From Terrimonas rubra (GTDB taxonomy: Bacteria; Bacteroidota; Bacteroidia; Chitinophagales; Chitinophagaceae): a stretch of 64,000 bases of DNA. Under the pieces are notes generated by a model. It was not told where the DNA came from, did no database searches, and worked only from the letters and a program-made list of their open reading frames with translations. The translations under genes were made by a program, and so were the position numbers. Each line of letters begins with the position of its first letter. The first letter of the stretch is position 1. Positions 34,273-41,784 of the stretch are shown piece after piece. Location of the stretch: positions 2,294,001 to 2,358,000 of the forward strand of contig NZ_JBHUOZ010000003.1 in assembly GCF_042686025.1 (NCBI RefSeq). The letters run 5' to 3'.

Positions 34273-35091
34273 TTACACGGCTTCTTTGCGTAAAGAAGCT
34301 ACCGGTTCAAAATATTGTTCCTGGCTGTTACTGTTACGTAACCATTTAAACTGTTCATGTAATACCACCACTTTACCTACTATCAAAAGAGAAGGTGAGG
34401 CAAATTCCTTATCGCCAAACTCCTCGCGGTGGCGATAGATATTACTGATATGTACATTCTGTAAACGGGTAGTGGCCTGTTCCACCACGGCAATATATTT
34501 ATCGGAAGTAATGCCCTGCTTTTTTAAATGCTCTACAATATCATTAAGGGTACCCGATGACATATAAAATACCAGGGTATCATTGGTATTGGCCAGTTCG
34601 GTCCAATACTCATCCGTTAATACATCAGTTTTATAATAGGTTAAAAACCGTACGGCATTGGCATAGTTGCGGGCCGTTAACGGAATACCTGTATACGCAG
34701 CAGCACCTAACGCAGCAGAAATACCGGGAATAATTTCGTAAGGGATATTATTTTCTACCAGGGTTTGCAGCTCATCCAATACATTGGCAAATACCGATAC
34801 ATCGCCCCCTTTCAGGCGCACCACTGTTTTTCCATCCCGGCTGTAATCGATCATCATCTGGTTAATACGTTTCTGCGGGGTTGACAAACCAAAGCGGCCC
34901 TGTTTACCCACGCATATCACCTGTGCTTTTGCAGGCACGTACTCATTAATAATTTCATGGCTTACCAGCCTGTCCACTAATACCACATCAGCTTTTTGCA
35001 GCCATTTAACCGCTTTTACTGAGATCAGCTCGGGATCACCGGGACCGGCACCTGCCAGTATCACTTTACCGGATATGTATTGTACATTCAT
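34273..35091 (-). CDS. cobA: Uroporphyrinogen-III C-methyltransferase (SUMT)
   Basis: A 272-residue tetrapyrrole methylase that adds two methyl groups to uroporphyrinogen III to give precorrin-2, the precursor of siroheme. The SAM-binding VILAGAGPGDPELIS, VDRLVSHEI, VRLKGGDVSVF and GISAALGAAAYTGIPLT motifs are all present. It is placed inside the sulfate operon, where siroheme is needed by CysI; the next step is supplied by the fusion protein at 29135-30643. A palindromic operator lies right before its start. The symbol could equally be given as the SUMT part of cysG. Confidence 0.93.
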   Translation of the reverse strand: MNVQYISGKVILAGAGPGDPELISVKAVKWLQKADVVLVDRLVSHEIINEYVPAKAQVICVGKQGRFGLSTPQKRINQMMIDYSRDGKTVVRLKGGDVSVFANVLDELQTLVENNIPYEIIPGISAALGAAAYTGIPLTARNYANAVRFLTYYKTDVLTDEYWTELANTNDTLVFYMSSGTLNDIVEHLKKQGITSDKYIAVVEQATTRLQNVHISNIYRHREEFGDKEFASPSLLIVGKVVVLHEQFKWLRNSNSQEQYFEPVASLRKEAV

Positions 35092-35092
35092 A

Positions 35093-35113
35093 AGTCTACT
35101 CGTTTAGTAGAGA
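35093..35113 (-). promoter_or_regulatory. Palindromic operator (site 4) between cysN and SUMT genes
   Basis: AGTCTAC-N7-GTAGAGA, two mismatches from the perfect palindrome, fills most of the 38-base gap between the cysN stop and the SUMT start. It may control an internal promoter or stop read-through. Confidence 0.55.
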
Positions 35114-35129
35114 ATTAGTTCAAAAAATT

Positions 35130-36371
35130 TTATTGCAATAGCACAGCCGCTACCGTGCTGTTACTGGTTTCATCTATCAGGATGGCACTGCCATTCGCCG
35201 GTAAGGTTTTGTATGCATCAAATACCAGCGGCGATGCGGTTTTAATAGTGGCTTTTACCACTTCATTCAGTTTTACCCCACCCGCTACCGATTCACGGCT
35301 CAGGGTATTTACATCCAATTTATATTCAATCTCCTTTACCACCGTCCTTACCAGCCGGCTGTTATGTTGCAGGTAGTATTTATTACCCACCTGTAAAGGC
35401 TTGTCGCCCAGCCAGCATAACAACACTTCTATTTCATTAGCCACCGTTGGTTCCTGCTCCTTTTTTACAATCGTATCACCACGGCTGATATCAATATCAT
35501 CCTTTAACTGTAGAACCACCGGCTGACCGGCAAATGCTTCCTCCACTGTTTTTCCACCCACTTCAATAGTCGTAATGGTACTGTCAATACCCGCTGGTAA
35601 TACTTTAACCGCATCGCCGGTTTTATACACACCGCTTAACACTTTACCGGCATATCCACGGTAATCGTGCAGGGCTTCCGTCTGCGGACGAATGACAAAT
35701 TGCACCTGGAAGCGTGCCTGATCAGTATCATTGTCCGCTTCCACTGCTACTTCTTCCAAAAAGCCAAGCAGTGATTGACCTTCGTACCAATCCATGCTAA
35801 CAGAAGGTGCTACAATATTGTCACCATTCAAAGCACTGATCGGTATATAGGTTATATTTTTCAGCCCTAACTGGGTAGCCACATTTGCATAGTCAATTAC
35901 AATATTATTATACACATCTTCGGAATAGTCCACCAGGTCCATTTTATTAATGGCCACCACTACCTGTGGTATATTTAATAAGGATGCTATAATAGAGTGA
36001 CGGCGGGTTTGCTCCACCACACCCTGCCGGGCATCAATTAAAATAATAATTAAAGAAGCATTGGATGCTCCGGTGATCATGTTACGGGTATACTGTACAT
36101 GCCCGGGTGCATCGGCTATAATAAATTTACGTTTAGGCGTGGTGAAATAACGATAAGCCACATCAATGGTTATGCCCTGTTCTCTTTCCGCACGCAGGCC
36201 ATCTGTCAATAAAGCCAGGTCAATATTACCGGCTGCCTTATTCTTGGTTTGTTTCTCCAATACCTCCAGCTGATCTACCATGATATTTTTGCTATCGTAT
36301 AACAAACGTCCGATTAATGTGCTTTTGCCATCATCTACACTGCCTGCGGTTATAAATCTTAATAAATCCAT
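35130..36371 (-). CDS. cysN: Sulfate adenylyltransferase, GTPase subunit
   Basis: A 413-residue subunit whose GTP hydrolysis drives APS formation by CysD. The translation-factor G motifs are present: GSVDDGKSTLIGRL (P-loop), DAPGH and NKMD, followed by the EF-Tu-like domains II and III (FVIRPQ..., QLKDDIDISRGD). There is no C-terminal APS-kinase (CysC) domain. It lies between cysD and the SUMT gene in the sulfate operon. Confidence 0.95.
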   Translation of the reverse strand: MDLLRFITAGSVDDGKSTLIGRLLYDSKNIMVDQLEVLEKQTKNKAAGNIDLALLTDGLRAEREQGITIDVAYRYFTTPKRKFIIADAPGHVQYTRNMITGASNASLIIILIDARQGVVEQTRRHSIIASLLNIPQVVVAINKMDLVDYSEDVYNNIVIDYANVATQLGLKNITYIPISALNGDNIVAPSVSMDWYEGQSLLGFLEEVAVEADNDTDQARFQVQFVIRPQTEALHDYRGYAGKVLSGVYKTGDAVKVLPAGIDSTITTIEVGGKTVEEAFAGQPVVLQLKDDIDISRGDTIVKKEQEPTVANEIEVLLCWLGDKPLQVGNKYYLQHNSRLVRTVVKEIEYKLDVNTLSRESVAGGVKLNEVVKATIKTASPLVFDAYKTLPANGSAILIDETSNSTVAAVLLQ

Positions 36372-36496
36372 TGTTTAGTATTTGTTAATCGTTAATAGTT
36401 AATGGTTCATAACAAGTCATTCATCATTCATAACTCATCATTTATCATTCCTCCCAAAAGAACCACAAACCTCTTTCCACTTTTATTTTCCTTTAC
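36372..36496. other. Gap between cysD and cysN with ATTCAT repeats
   Basis: This spacer holds simple decayed repeats (GTTAAT and CATTCATAACTCATCATTTAT types) and no gene. Similar text occurs near 3700, 25850 and 48900. Confidence 0.5.
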
Positions 36497-37405
36497 TTAG
36501 AAATATCCATTCTTCTTCCGGTCTTCCATCGCAGCTTCCGTTACCCTGTCATCGATACGGGTTTCACCACGTTCACTGATACGGGCAGCAATGATCTCGT
36601 TGATCACTTCATCCAAAGTAGATGCCGTGCTTTCCACTGCTGCTGTACAGGTCATATCACCCACGGTACGGTAACGTACTTTTTTGGTAACCACGGTATC
36701 CGTTTCGTCAATCTGCACAAAGGGTGAAGTAGCTACATACTGACCTTCATGTATCAATACTTCACGGTCGTGCGAAAAGTAAATAGAAGGCAGTGCAATA
36801 TTTTCCTTGCGGATATAGTTCCATACGTCCAGTTCTGTCCAGTTACTGATGGGGAATACTCTTACATTTTCCCCCTTATGTATACGGCCGTTAAAAATAT
36901 TCCACAATTCGGGCCTTTGTAATTTGGGGTCCCATTGGCCAAACTCATCTCTTACTGAGAATATTCGCTCCTTCGCCCTGGCTTTCTCTTCATCACGGCG
37001 GGCGCCGCCAATGCAGGCGTCAAAGCCAAACTCCTCAATAGTATCCAGTAAAGTATAAGTTTGTAACCAGTTACGGCTGGCAAACTTGCCCTTGGGTTCG
37101 GTAAGGCTACGTTGTTTAATAGTATCGGCCACCTGTCTTACAATTAAGGTAGCATCCTGTTCTTTAGCCAGGTTATCGCGGTAAGCCAGTGCTTCGGGAA
37201 AGTTATGGCCGGTATCAATATGTACCAGCGGAAAAGGTATTTTGCCCGGGGCAAATGCTTTTTTTGCCAGGTGAACCAATGTTATAGAATCCTTACCACC
37301 ACTGAACAATAAAGCCGGACGCTCAAACTGGGCCGCCACTTCCCTGAAAATATGAATGCTCTCGGCCTCCAGCTGTTCTAAATAATCTACATTATACTTA
37401 CTCAT
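36497..37405 (-). CDS. cysD: Sulfate adenylyltransferase, catalytic subunit
   Basis: A 302-residue PP-loop enzyme that joins ATP and sulfate to make adenosine 5'-phosphosulfate (APS). Key motifs are LLFSGGKDSITLVHLA (PP-loop), LVHIDTGHNFPEAL and GGARRDEEKARAKERIFS. Length equals that of E. coli CysD (302). It works with CysN, encoded next in the operon. Confidence 0.95.
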   Translation of the reverse strand: MSKYNVDYLEQLEAESIHIFREVAAQFERPALLFSGGKDSITLVHLAKKAFAPGKIPFPLVHIDTGHNFPEALAYRDNLAKEQDATLIVRQVADTIKQRSLTEPKGKFASRNWLQTYTLLDTIEEFGFDACIGGARRDEEKARAKERIFSVRDEFGQWDPKLQRPELWNIFNGRIHKGENVRVFPISNWTELDVWNYIRKENIALPSIYFSHDREVLIHEGQYVATSPFVQIDETDTVVTKKVRYRTVGDMTCTAAVESTASTLDEVINEIIAARISERGETRIDDRVTEAAMEDRKKNGYF

Positions 37406-37449
37406 TCCTTCACGCTTTTTACAGGTTAGTACCTGTGCTACTAAAATAT

Positions 37450-38181
37450 TTATGCCTTAACGGCTGTTGTGGTGCTATGCAGCCCACATTCTTTTTTACT
37501 GTTATCCTCCCACCACCAGCGGCCTGCCCTGAAATCCTCACCTGGTTTAACAGCCCTTGTACAGGGTGCGCAACCAATGCTCACAAAACCACGGGTATGT
37601 AATACATTGTAGGGAATATTATGCTGATGGATATGTGCCGTTACCTCATCTGTTGACCATTGTAGTAAAGGATGGTATTTGATGATATTATTTACATCGT
37701 CCCACTCAAATGGTTGTAATGACTGGCGGTTAGGCGAGTGCTCCGCACGCAGGCCCGTGATCCAGATCTTTTTGCCCGCCAGCGCTTTTTGTAAAGGCAC
37801 TACCTTACGTATATGACAACATTGTTTACGCAACTCCGGTGATGCATAAAACGCATTGGGACCATTATTGGTAACGTACTCTTTTAAGGCAATATCGTCG
37901 GGATAGTAGGTAGTGACGGGCAGCTGGTATTTATCCAAAGTGGCGCTCCAGGTTGAATAGGTTTCCGGGAACAGGCGGCCTGTATCCAGGGTAAAGAGTT
38001 GAATACCGGGAGCTGCTTTTGCTATGTAGTCAGTAATTACCTGGTCCTCGTAACTGAAACTGGTAGAAAAAACAATATCATCCGGGTATAAGGATGCCAG
38101 GTACGCCAGGGTTTCAGCTATATCATGTTGTGCTGAAAAATTGATGAATGATGTAATGTTTATGGATTGTTGCTCGCTCAT
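37450..38181 (-). CDS. cysH: APS (or PAPS) reductase
   Basis: A 243-residue reductase of the CysH family: the PP-loop-like VFSTSFSYEDQ, then TLDTGRLFPET, the CC of KQCCHIRKV and the CxxC of IGCAPCTRAV, and ECGLH near the C-terminus with the catalytic cysteine. The CC...CxxC set binds a [4Fe-4S] cluster and marks the APS-reducing type; that agrees with the absence of an APS kinase in the operon. Thioredoxin would supply electrons. An in-frame ATG at 38205 gives eight more residues; the ATG at 38181 (MSEQQ) looks the better start. It is first in the sulfate operon. Confidence 0.93.
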   Translation of the reverse strand: MSEQQSINITSFINFSAQHDIAETLAYLASLYPDDIVFSTSFSYEDQVITDYIAKAAPGIQLFTLDTGRLFPETYSTWSATLDKYQLPVTTYYPDDIALKEYVTNNGPNAFYASPELRKQCCHIRKVVPLQKALAGKKIWITGLRAEHSPNRQSLQPFEWDDVNNIIKYHPLLQWSTDEVTAHIHQHNIPYNVLHTRGFVSIGCAPCTRAVKPGEDFRAGRWWWEDNSKKECGLHSTTTAVKA

Positions 38182-38335
38182 TATGTTGCAAAGTGTGTTA
38201 GCCAATAAATTTTGTTCCCGTTACTGCAGGTATCAGCAGCAACACAAAAATTCAGGCATACACATTCGCTGCCACACACCCATTTTATTATACAAAAAAG
38301 CTTGATCCATTTACATGTCAGTTGTTATACTGGGA

Positions 38336-38379
38336 CAAATATAGGATTTAAATTTATTAGTCTACTTGTTTTATAGATT
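38336..38379 (-). promoter_or_regulatory. Promoter of the sulfate operon with palindromic operator (site 5)
   Basis: On the minus strand TATATTTG (38343-38336) fits the -7 box. Fifteen bases upstream, at 38359-38379, lies AGTCTAC-N7-ATAGATT, related to the other four sites. The operator covers the -33 region of the cysH promoter. Confidence 0.6.
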
Positions 38380-38437
38380 AATTATATAAAAAACGATAAC
38401 AATCGTTTGTTAAACCACTACCTGTAATAAAAAATGA

Positions 38438-39046
38438 TCAGTTCACCACCCAGGAGAGTACCAGTTTATCGATCTGGTGAAAGTTGATCTGAAGTGTTGT
38501 AGTATTTTTTTCAAAAAAGCAGTCAATGGTATTATCCGCTTCATTCAGTTGCCTGAATTGAATATGCTGTTTAAAATCGACCTTGCCCTCACCATACCAT
38601 TTAAAAACGGCCTCTTTGCCGCTCCAGCATACGGTAAGCCAGTACAGGTCGTTGGGGTCGTGCAGCCGGGCCAGTTCGGCAGGTGATAAGAATTTTTCTT
38701 TGATAGCAGCCACTTTTTCAGTGGGCAGCTCCACATCAACCCCCACCCTTTGCCGGCTGCTGACGATGGCCGCGGCATAATCGCCGCAGTGGGAGATAGA
38801 AAAATGGTATTCTTCGTTAGGTAAAAAAGGTCTTTTGGTATCGGCTATCTGTACCATTTCGTAAGGGAAGCCCGGGAAAAGGTATTGCAGTAAATACCGC
38901 CCTGCCAGGTGTTGCAGGCGTTTATGCGGGTGGGTTACATCCCGGTGCTGGGGCACGTTACTCTGGAAAAATTCCTCTGTTTCTTCAATTTTCCAGACAC
39001 CAAGCCTGGTAAATTCGTTTATTTGCTGCTGAAAAAAGATAGGCAT
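38438..39046 (-). CDS. 4'-phosphopantetheinyl transferase (Sfp type)
   Basis: A 202-residue enzyme that transfers phosphopantetheine from CoA to a serine of acyl or peptidyl carrier proteins. It shows GRYLLQYLFP, RPFLPNEEYHFSISHCGDYAA, the metal-binding GVDVE and WSGKEAVFKWYG, all typical of the superfamily. The frame is open ten codons further upstream, but ATG 39046 begins the usual N-terminus. It is not linked to a visible synthase cluster, so the carrier-protein partner is unknown. Confidence 0.88.
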   Translation of the reverse strand: MPIFFQQQINEFTRLGVWKIEETEEFFQSNVPQHRDVTHPHKRLQHLAGRYLLQYLFPGFPYEMVQIADTKRPFLPNEEYHFSISHCGDYAAAIVSSRQRVGVDVELPTEKVAAIKEKFLSPAELARLHDPNDLYWLTVCWSGKEAVFKWYGEGKVDFKQHIQFRQLNEADNTIDCFFEKNTTTLQINFHQIDKLVLSWVVN

Positions 39047-39211
39047 CGGGTAAATTAAGGATGTAAAAGTAAACATTTAAACAGGGGCATTTTATACCGA
39101 AAAGCTCCATTCAACACCTGTTTTTTATAAATACTTAAAATTTGTGTTTATTTGCCAAAGTAAAGAAAAATAGTGTACCGGATAGGGAAAGCATAAATGC
39201 CGGGCAATATT

Positions 39212-39264
39212 CCTGCAGTTGAAGTGTGCGACGCAAGGGACGATGCCATGAAAAACGGCAGCTG
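39212..39264 (-). repeat. Dispersed GCCGGCTGC/TTGCG repeat
   Basis: On the minus strand it reads CTGCCGTTTTTC, ATCGTC, then TTGCGTCGCACACTTCAACTGCAG. It shares TTGCGTCGCACACTT with the copy at 54681-54733. Confidence 0.65.
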
Positions 39265-39284
39265 ACCAACAAAAATTTAAAAAA

Positions 39285-39821
39285 ATGATCTTATCAGATA
39301 CCCGCATTTTAGAGGAGATAGCCAAAGAAACGATTGTGCTGAAGCCTTATGACCGTAATTGCCTGGGTAGTAATTCGTACGATGTACACCTGGGTAAATG
39401 GCTGGCCACTTATAAGGAACATATACTGGATGCCAAAAAACATAACGAGATAGAGTATTTTGAAATTCCGGACGATGGTTTTGTATTATACCCGCATATT
39501 TTTTACCTGGGTGTAACACTGGAGTATACGGAAACACATGCCCATGTGCCCTTTTTGGAAGGCAAATCATCCACAGGCCGCCTGGGTATTGATATTCATG
39601 CTACCGCCGGTAAGGGCGATGTGGGGTTTTGCGGGCACTGGACCCTGGAGATATCGGTGAAACAACCGGTAAAAGTGTACAAGGGCATGCCGGTAGGCCA
39701 GTTAATTTATTTCCCGGTAGAAGGAACCATTGAAGTGGCCTATAACCAGAAAGCCAATGCCAAATACAGCGGCCAGCCGGACAGGCCCATTGAAAGTATG
39801 ATGTGGAAGAATAAGTTTTAA
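39285..39821 (+). CDS. dcd: dCTP deaminase
   Basis: A 178-residue trimeric enzyme that deaminates dCTP to dUTP on the way to dTTP. The N-terminal MILSDTRI, the central LGSNSYDVHLG, the signature EGKSSTGRLGI and GHWTLEISV are conserved. Length is close to other dCTP deaminases (~190). It is transcribed alone; the small secreted-protein gene downstream starts 37 bases after it and may be co-transcribed. Confidence 0.93.
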   Translation: MILSDTRILEEIAKETIVLKPYDRNCLGSNSYDVHLGKWLATYKEHILDAKKHNEIEYFEIPDDGFVLYPHIFYLGVTLEYTETHAHVPFLEGKSSTGRLGIDIHATAGKGDVGFCGHWTLEISVKQPVKVYKGMPVGQLIYFPVEGTIEVAYNQKANAKYSGQPDRPIESMMWKNKF

Positions 39822-39858
39822 ATAAGTATACCCTGCTATCATCAACCAACTACTATTT

Positions 39859-40371
39859 ATGAGATCATTCATCGCCTTACTGTGTTTCATAACGTTCGTG
39901 CATGCGGCACAGGCCCAGCCATTTGTTACCCGTAAAGGTGGCCATTGTTATACCCTTGATGTGCCCGGTTACCTGAAAAAGACCTATTCGCTGAATGATG
40001 TGGCCTCACTGCAGTACATGGACGAGGAGAAAGTGGCATTTTGTATAGTGATTGATGATGATAAGGAACATTTAAAAGAAGCAGAGATCAGTTTTGCCAG
40101 TGTAAAGGAGTTTTTGGCCGATTTTTTAAAAGGCTATAATACGGAGGTAGCCGACAGGAAAGAAAGCACACCGGTTGAATTTACTGCCAACAATAATAAA
40201 CATGCCCAGGCCGAGCTTACCTGGTCGGACGAAGACGGTAAGTTTTATATGCTGGTAACGGCAGTAGAAACCAAAACACATTATTACAAAATACTAACCT
40301 GGACCATTGCCGATAATAAAACGGCACTAAAGAATGATTTTGTAAAGATCGCCGCATCGCTAAAAGATTAA
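39859..40371 (+). CDS. Secreted hypothetical protein
   Basis: A 170-residue protein with a signal peptide (1-20, ending HAAQAQ). The mature part alternates strands and helices (FVTRKGGHCYTLDVPGYLKKTYSLND; the C-terminus LKNDFVKIAASLKD). It resembles small periplasmic PsbP/DUF1795-like proteins in general look, but I do not assign a family. Its stop overlaps the convergent SUKH gene by four bases. Confidence 0.7.
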   Translation: MRSFIALLCFITFVHAAQAQPFVTRKGGHCYTLDVPGYLKKTYSLNDVASLQYMDEEKVAFCIVIDDDKEHLKEAEISFASVKEFLADFLKGYNTEVADRKESTPVEFTANNNKHAQAELTWSDEDGKFYMLVTAVETKTHYYKILTWTIADNKTALKNDFVKIAASLKD

Positions 40372-40850
40372 GGTTCGTTTTCTCTTACCGTACCCGCTAA
40401 AAATGCGGTAAAACTATCTGCAACCACAAGGGAGTTAAGCTGGTCATCTTCATGATCAACGATAACTATTTCTACCCCTGCCGGGTAAAACCGCATAGCG
40501 ATCATATCCCCGCTATCCACTGCGCCAACAGGCAATAAATTGGAGGGAAGCTGCCCCCACAGTTCCGTTAATTCATCGCAGGCCGGAAGTTTCAATGGCA
40601 TGATGCCGGGGTCGGCACTTTGATCGAATAGCCCGAACAGGTCGCAGAGATAACCGCTTACGGGCTTTATGATATTTTTAAGTTCGCAGACACCACCGTT
40701 ATAGGTGAGCAGGAATTCTTTGTAATCGGCAGGCAACGGGTAACCTAATGCCGTTTCAAAATCCAGGATCTGTTGCTGCGAAGGCCATACACCGGCTTGT
40801 CTTTCGAGACGTACCGTTGTATCAGTGCCATTTAAAATAATCTTTTTCAT
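40368..40850 (-). CDS. SMI1/KNR4 (SUKH) family protein
   Basis: A 160-residue protein with the SUKH core: an initial WPSQQQILDFETALGYPLPADYKEFLLTYNGG, a central strand GLFD, and LLPVGAVDSGDMIAMRF. Bacterial SUKH proteins are mostly immunity proteins against polymorphic or contact-dependent toxins. No toxin gene is next to it, so it may be an orphan immunity gene or have a housekeeping role. It overlaps the convergent gene by four bases. Confidence 0.85.
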   Translation of the reverse strand: MKKIILNGTDTTVRLERQAGVWPSQQQILDFETALGYPLPADYKEFLLTYNGGVCELKNIIKPVSGYLCDLFGLFDQSADPGIMPLKLPACDELTELWGQLPSNLLPVGAVDSGDMIAMRFYPAGVEIVIVDHEDDQLNSLVVADSFTAFLAGTVRENEP

Positions 40851-41057
40851 GTTACAGACCGGGGTGTAGTGTTATTAAACCTGATCAATTCGCTCTAAAG
40901 TTATAACTTCAGCCATGATCGGCAAAAAGCCGCCATAGTTAAACAAAACACCACCACATTTAACAAAAATGATCATCCTTTAATTAAGTTCGGCAAATGG
41001 AACTGTTTTTGTAGTTTTAATGAGGGCAATGACCTGCTTTTAAATTATCCGGTACTG

Positions 41058-41777
41058 ATGAACGAAGCAACACATACTTACACGGCTATTATTGTGGACG
41101 ACAATGATGTGGACCGCCTGCATACACAGGTAATGGTGAAAAAATACCCCTTTATCGAGATAAAAGGGGTGTACGATAATCCCCTGGAAGCCTATACCGC
41201 TATTGAGGAGCAAAAACCTGATATACTTTTCCTGGATATAGATATGGAAGATATGACCGGACTGGAACTACGTCGTAAACTCGGTAATCAACAAGCCTGT
41301 ATCTATATTACCTCCTACCCCGATTATGCTTTGGAAAGCTTTGAGCTGGCTGCACTTGATTTTTTGGTAAAACCCATCAACAAAGCCCGTTTTGACATGA
41401 CGATGGAAAGGTTACAGCAATACCTGGATATAAAACACAAAGCTGCTTTGTTTGAGTGTAGCCTGGGACAGGATGCGGTTTTTATTAAAGATGGTCACGA
41501 ACATATAAAATTACAACTGCAGGATATTTTATACCTGGAAGCGTTAAGGGATTATACCCGCATCGTTACCCCCGCCAAAAAATATTGTGTATTAAACCTG
41601 CTGGGAAACCTGCTACAGGAAGCCGCATTTAAAACCTTTGTACGTATCCACCGCAGTTATGCTGTACAAAAACATTATATCCATAAAATAACTTCTACAG
41701 AAGTGTATGTTAACGAGATCACCTTACCGGTAGGACGCAGTTATAAAACTGCTGTAGAATCTTTATTACACCACTGA
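41058..41777 (+). CDS. LytTR-family response regulator
   Basis: A 239-residue two-component regulator. The receiver domain (~10-125) has acidic residues D14-D15, the phospho-acceptor D60 in LFLDIDM, and the lysine of FLVKPI. The LytTR DNA-binding domain (~140-238) contains ILYLEALRDYTRI and FVRIHRSYAV. It is eight bases upstream of the histidine kinase gene, so the two form an operon and a signalling pair. Confidence 0.93.
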   Translation: MNEATHTYTAIIVDDNDVDRLHTQVMVKKYPFIEIKGVYDNPLEAYTAIEEQKPDILFLDIDMEDMTGLELRRKLGNQQACIYITSYPDYALESFELAALDFLVKPINKARFDMTMERLQQYLDIKHKAALFECSLGQDAVFIKDGHEHIKLQLQDILYLEALRDYTRIVTPAKKYCVLNLLGNLLQEAAFKTFVRIHRSYAVQKHYIHKITSTEVYVNEITLPVGRSYKTAVESLLHH

Positions 41778-41784
41778 TCCGATC

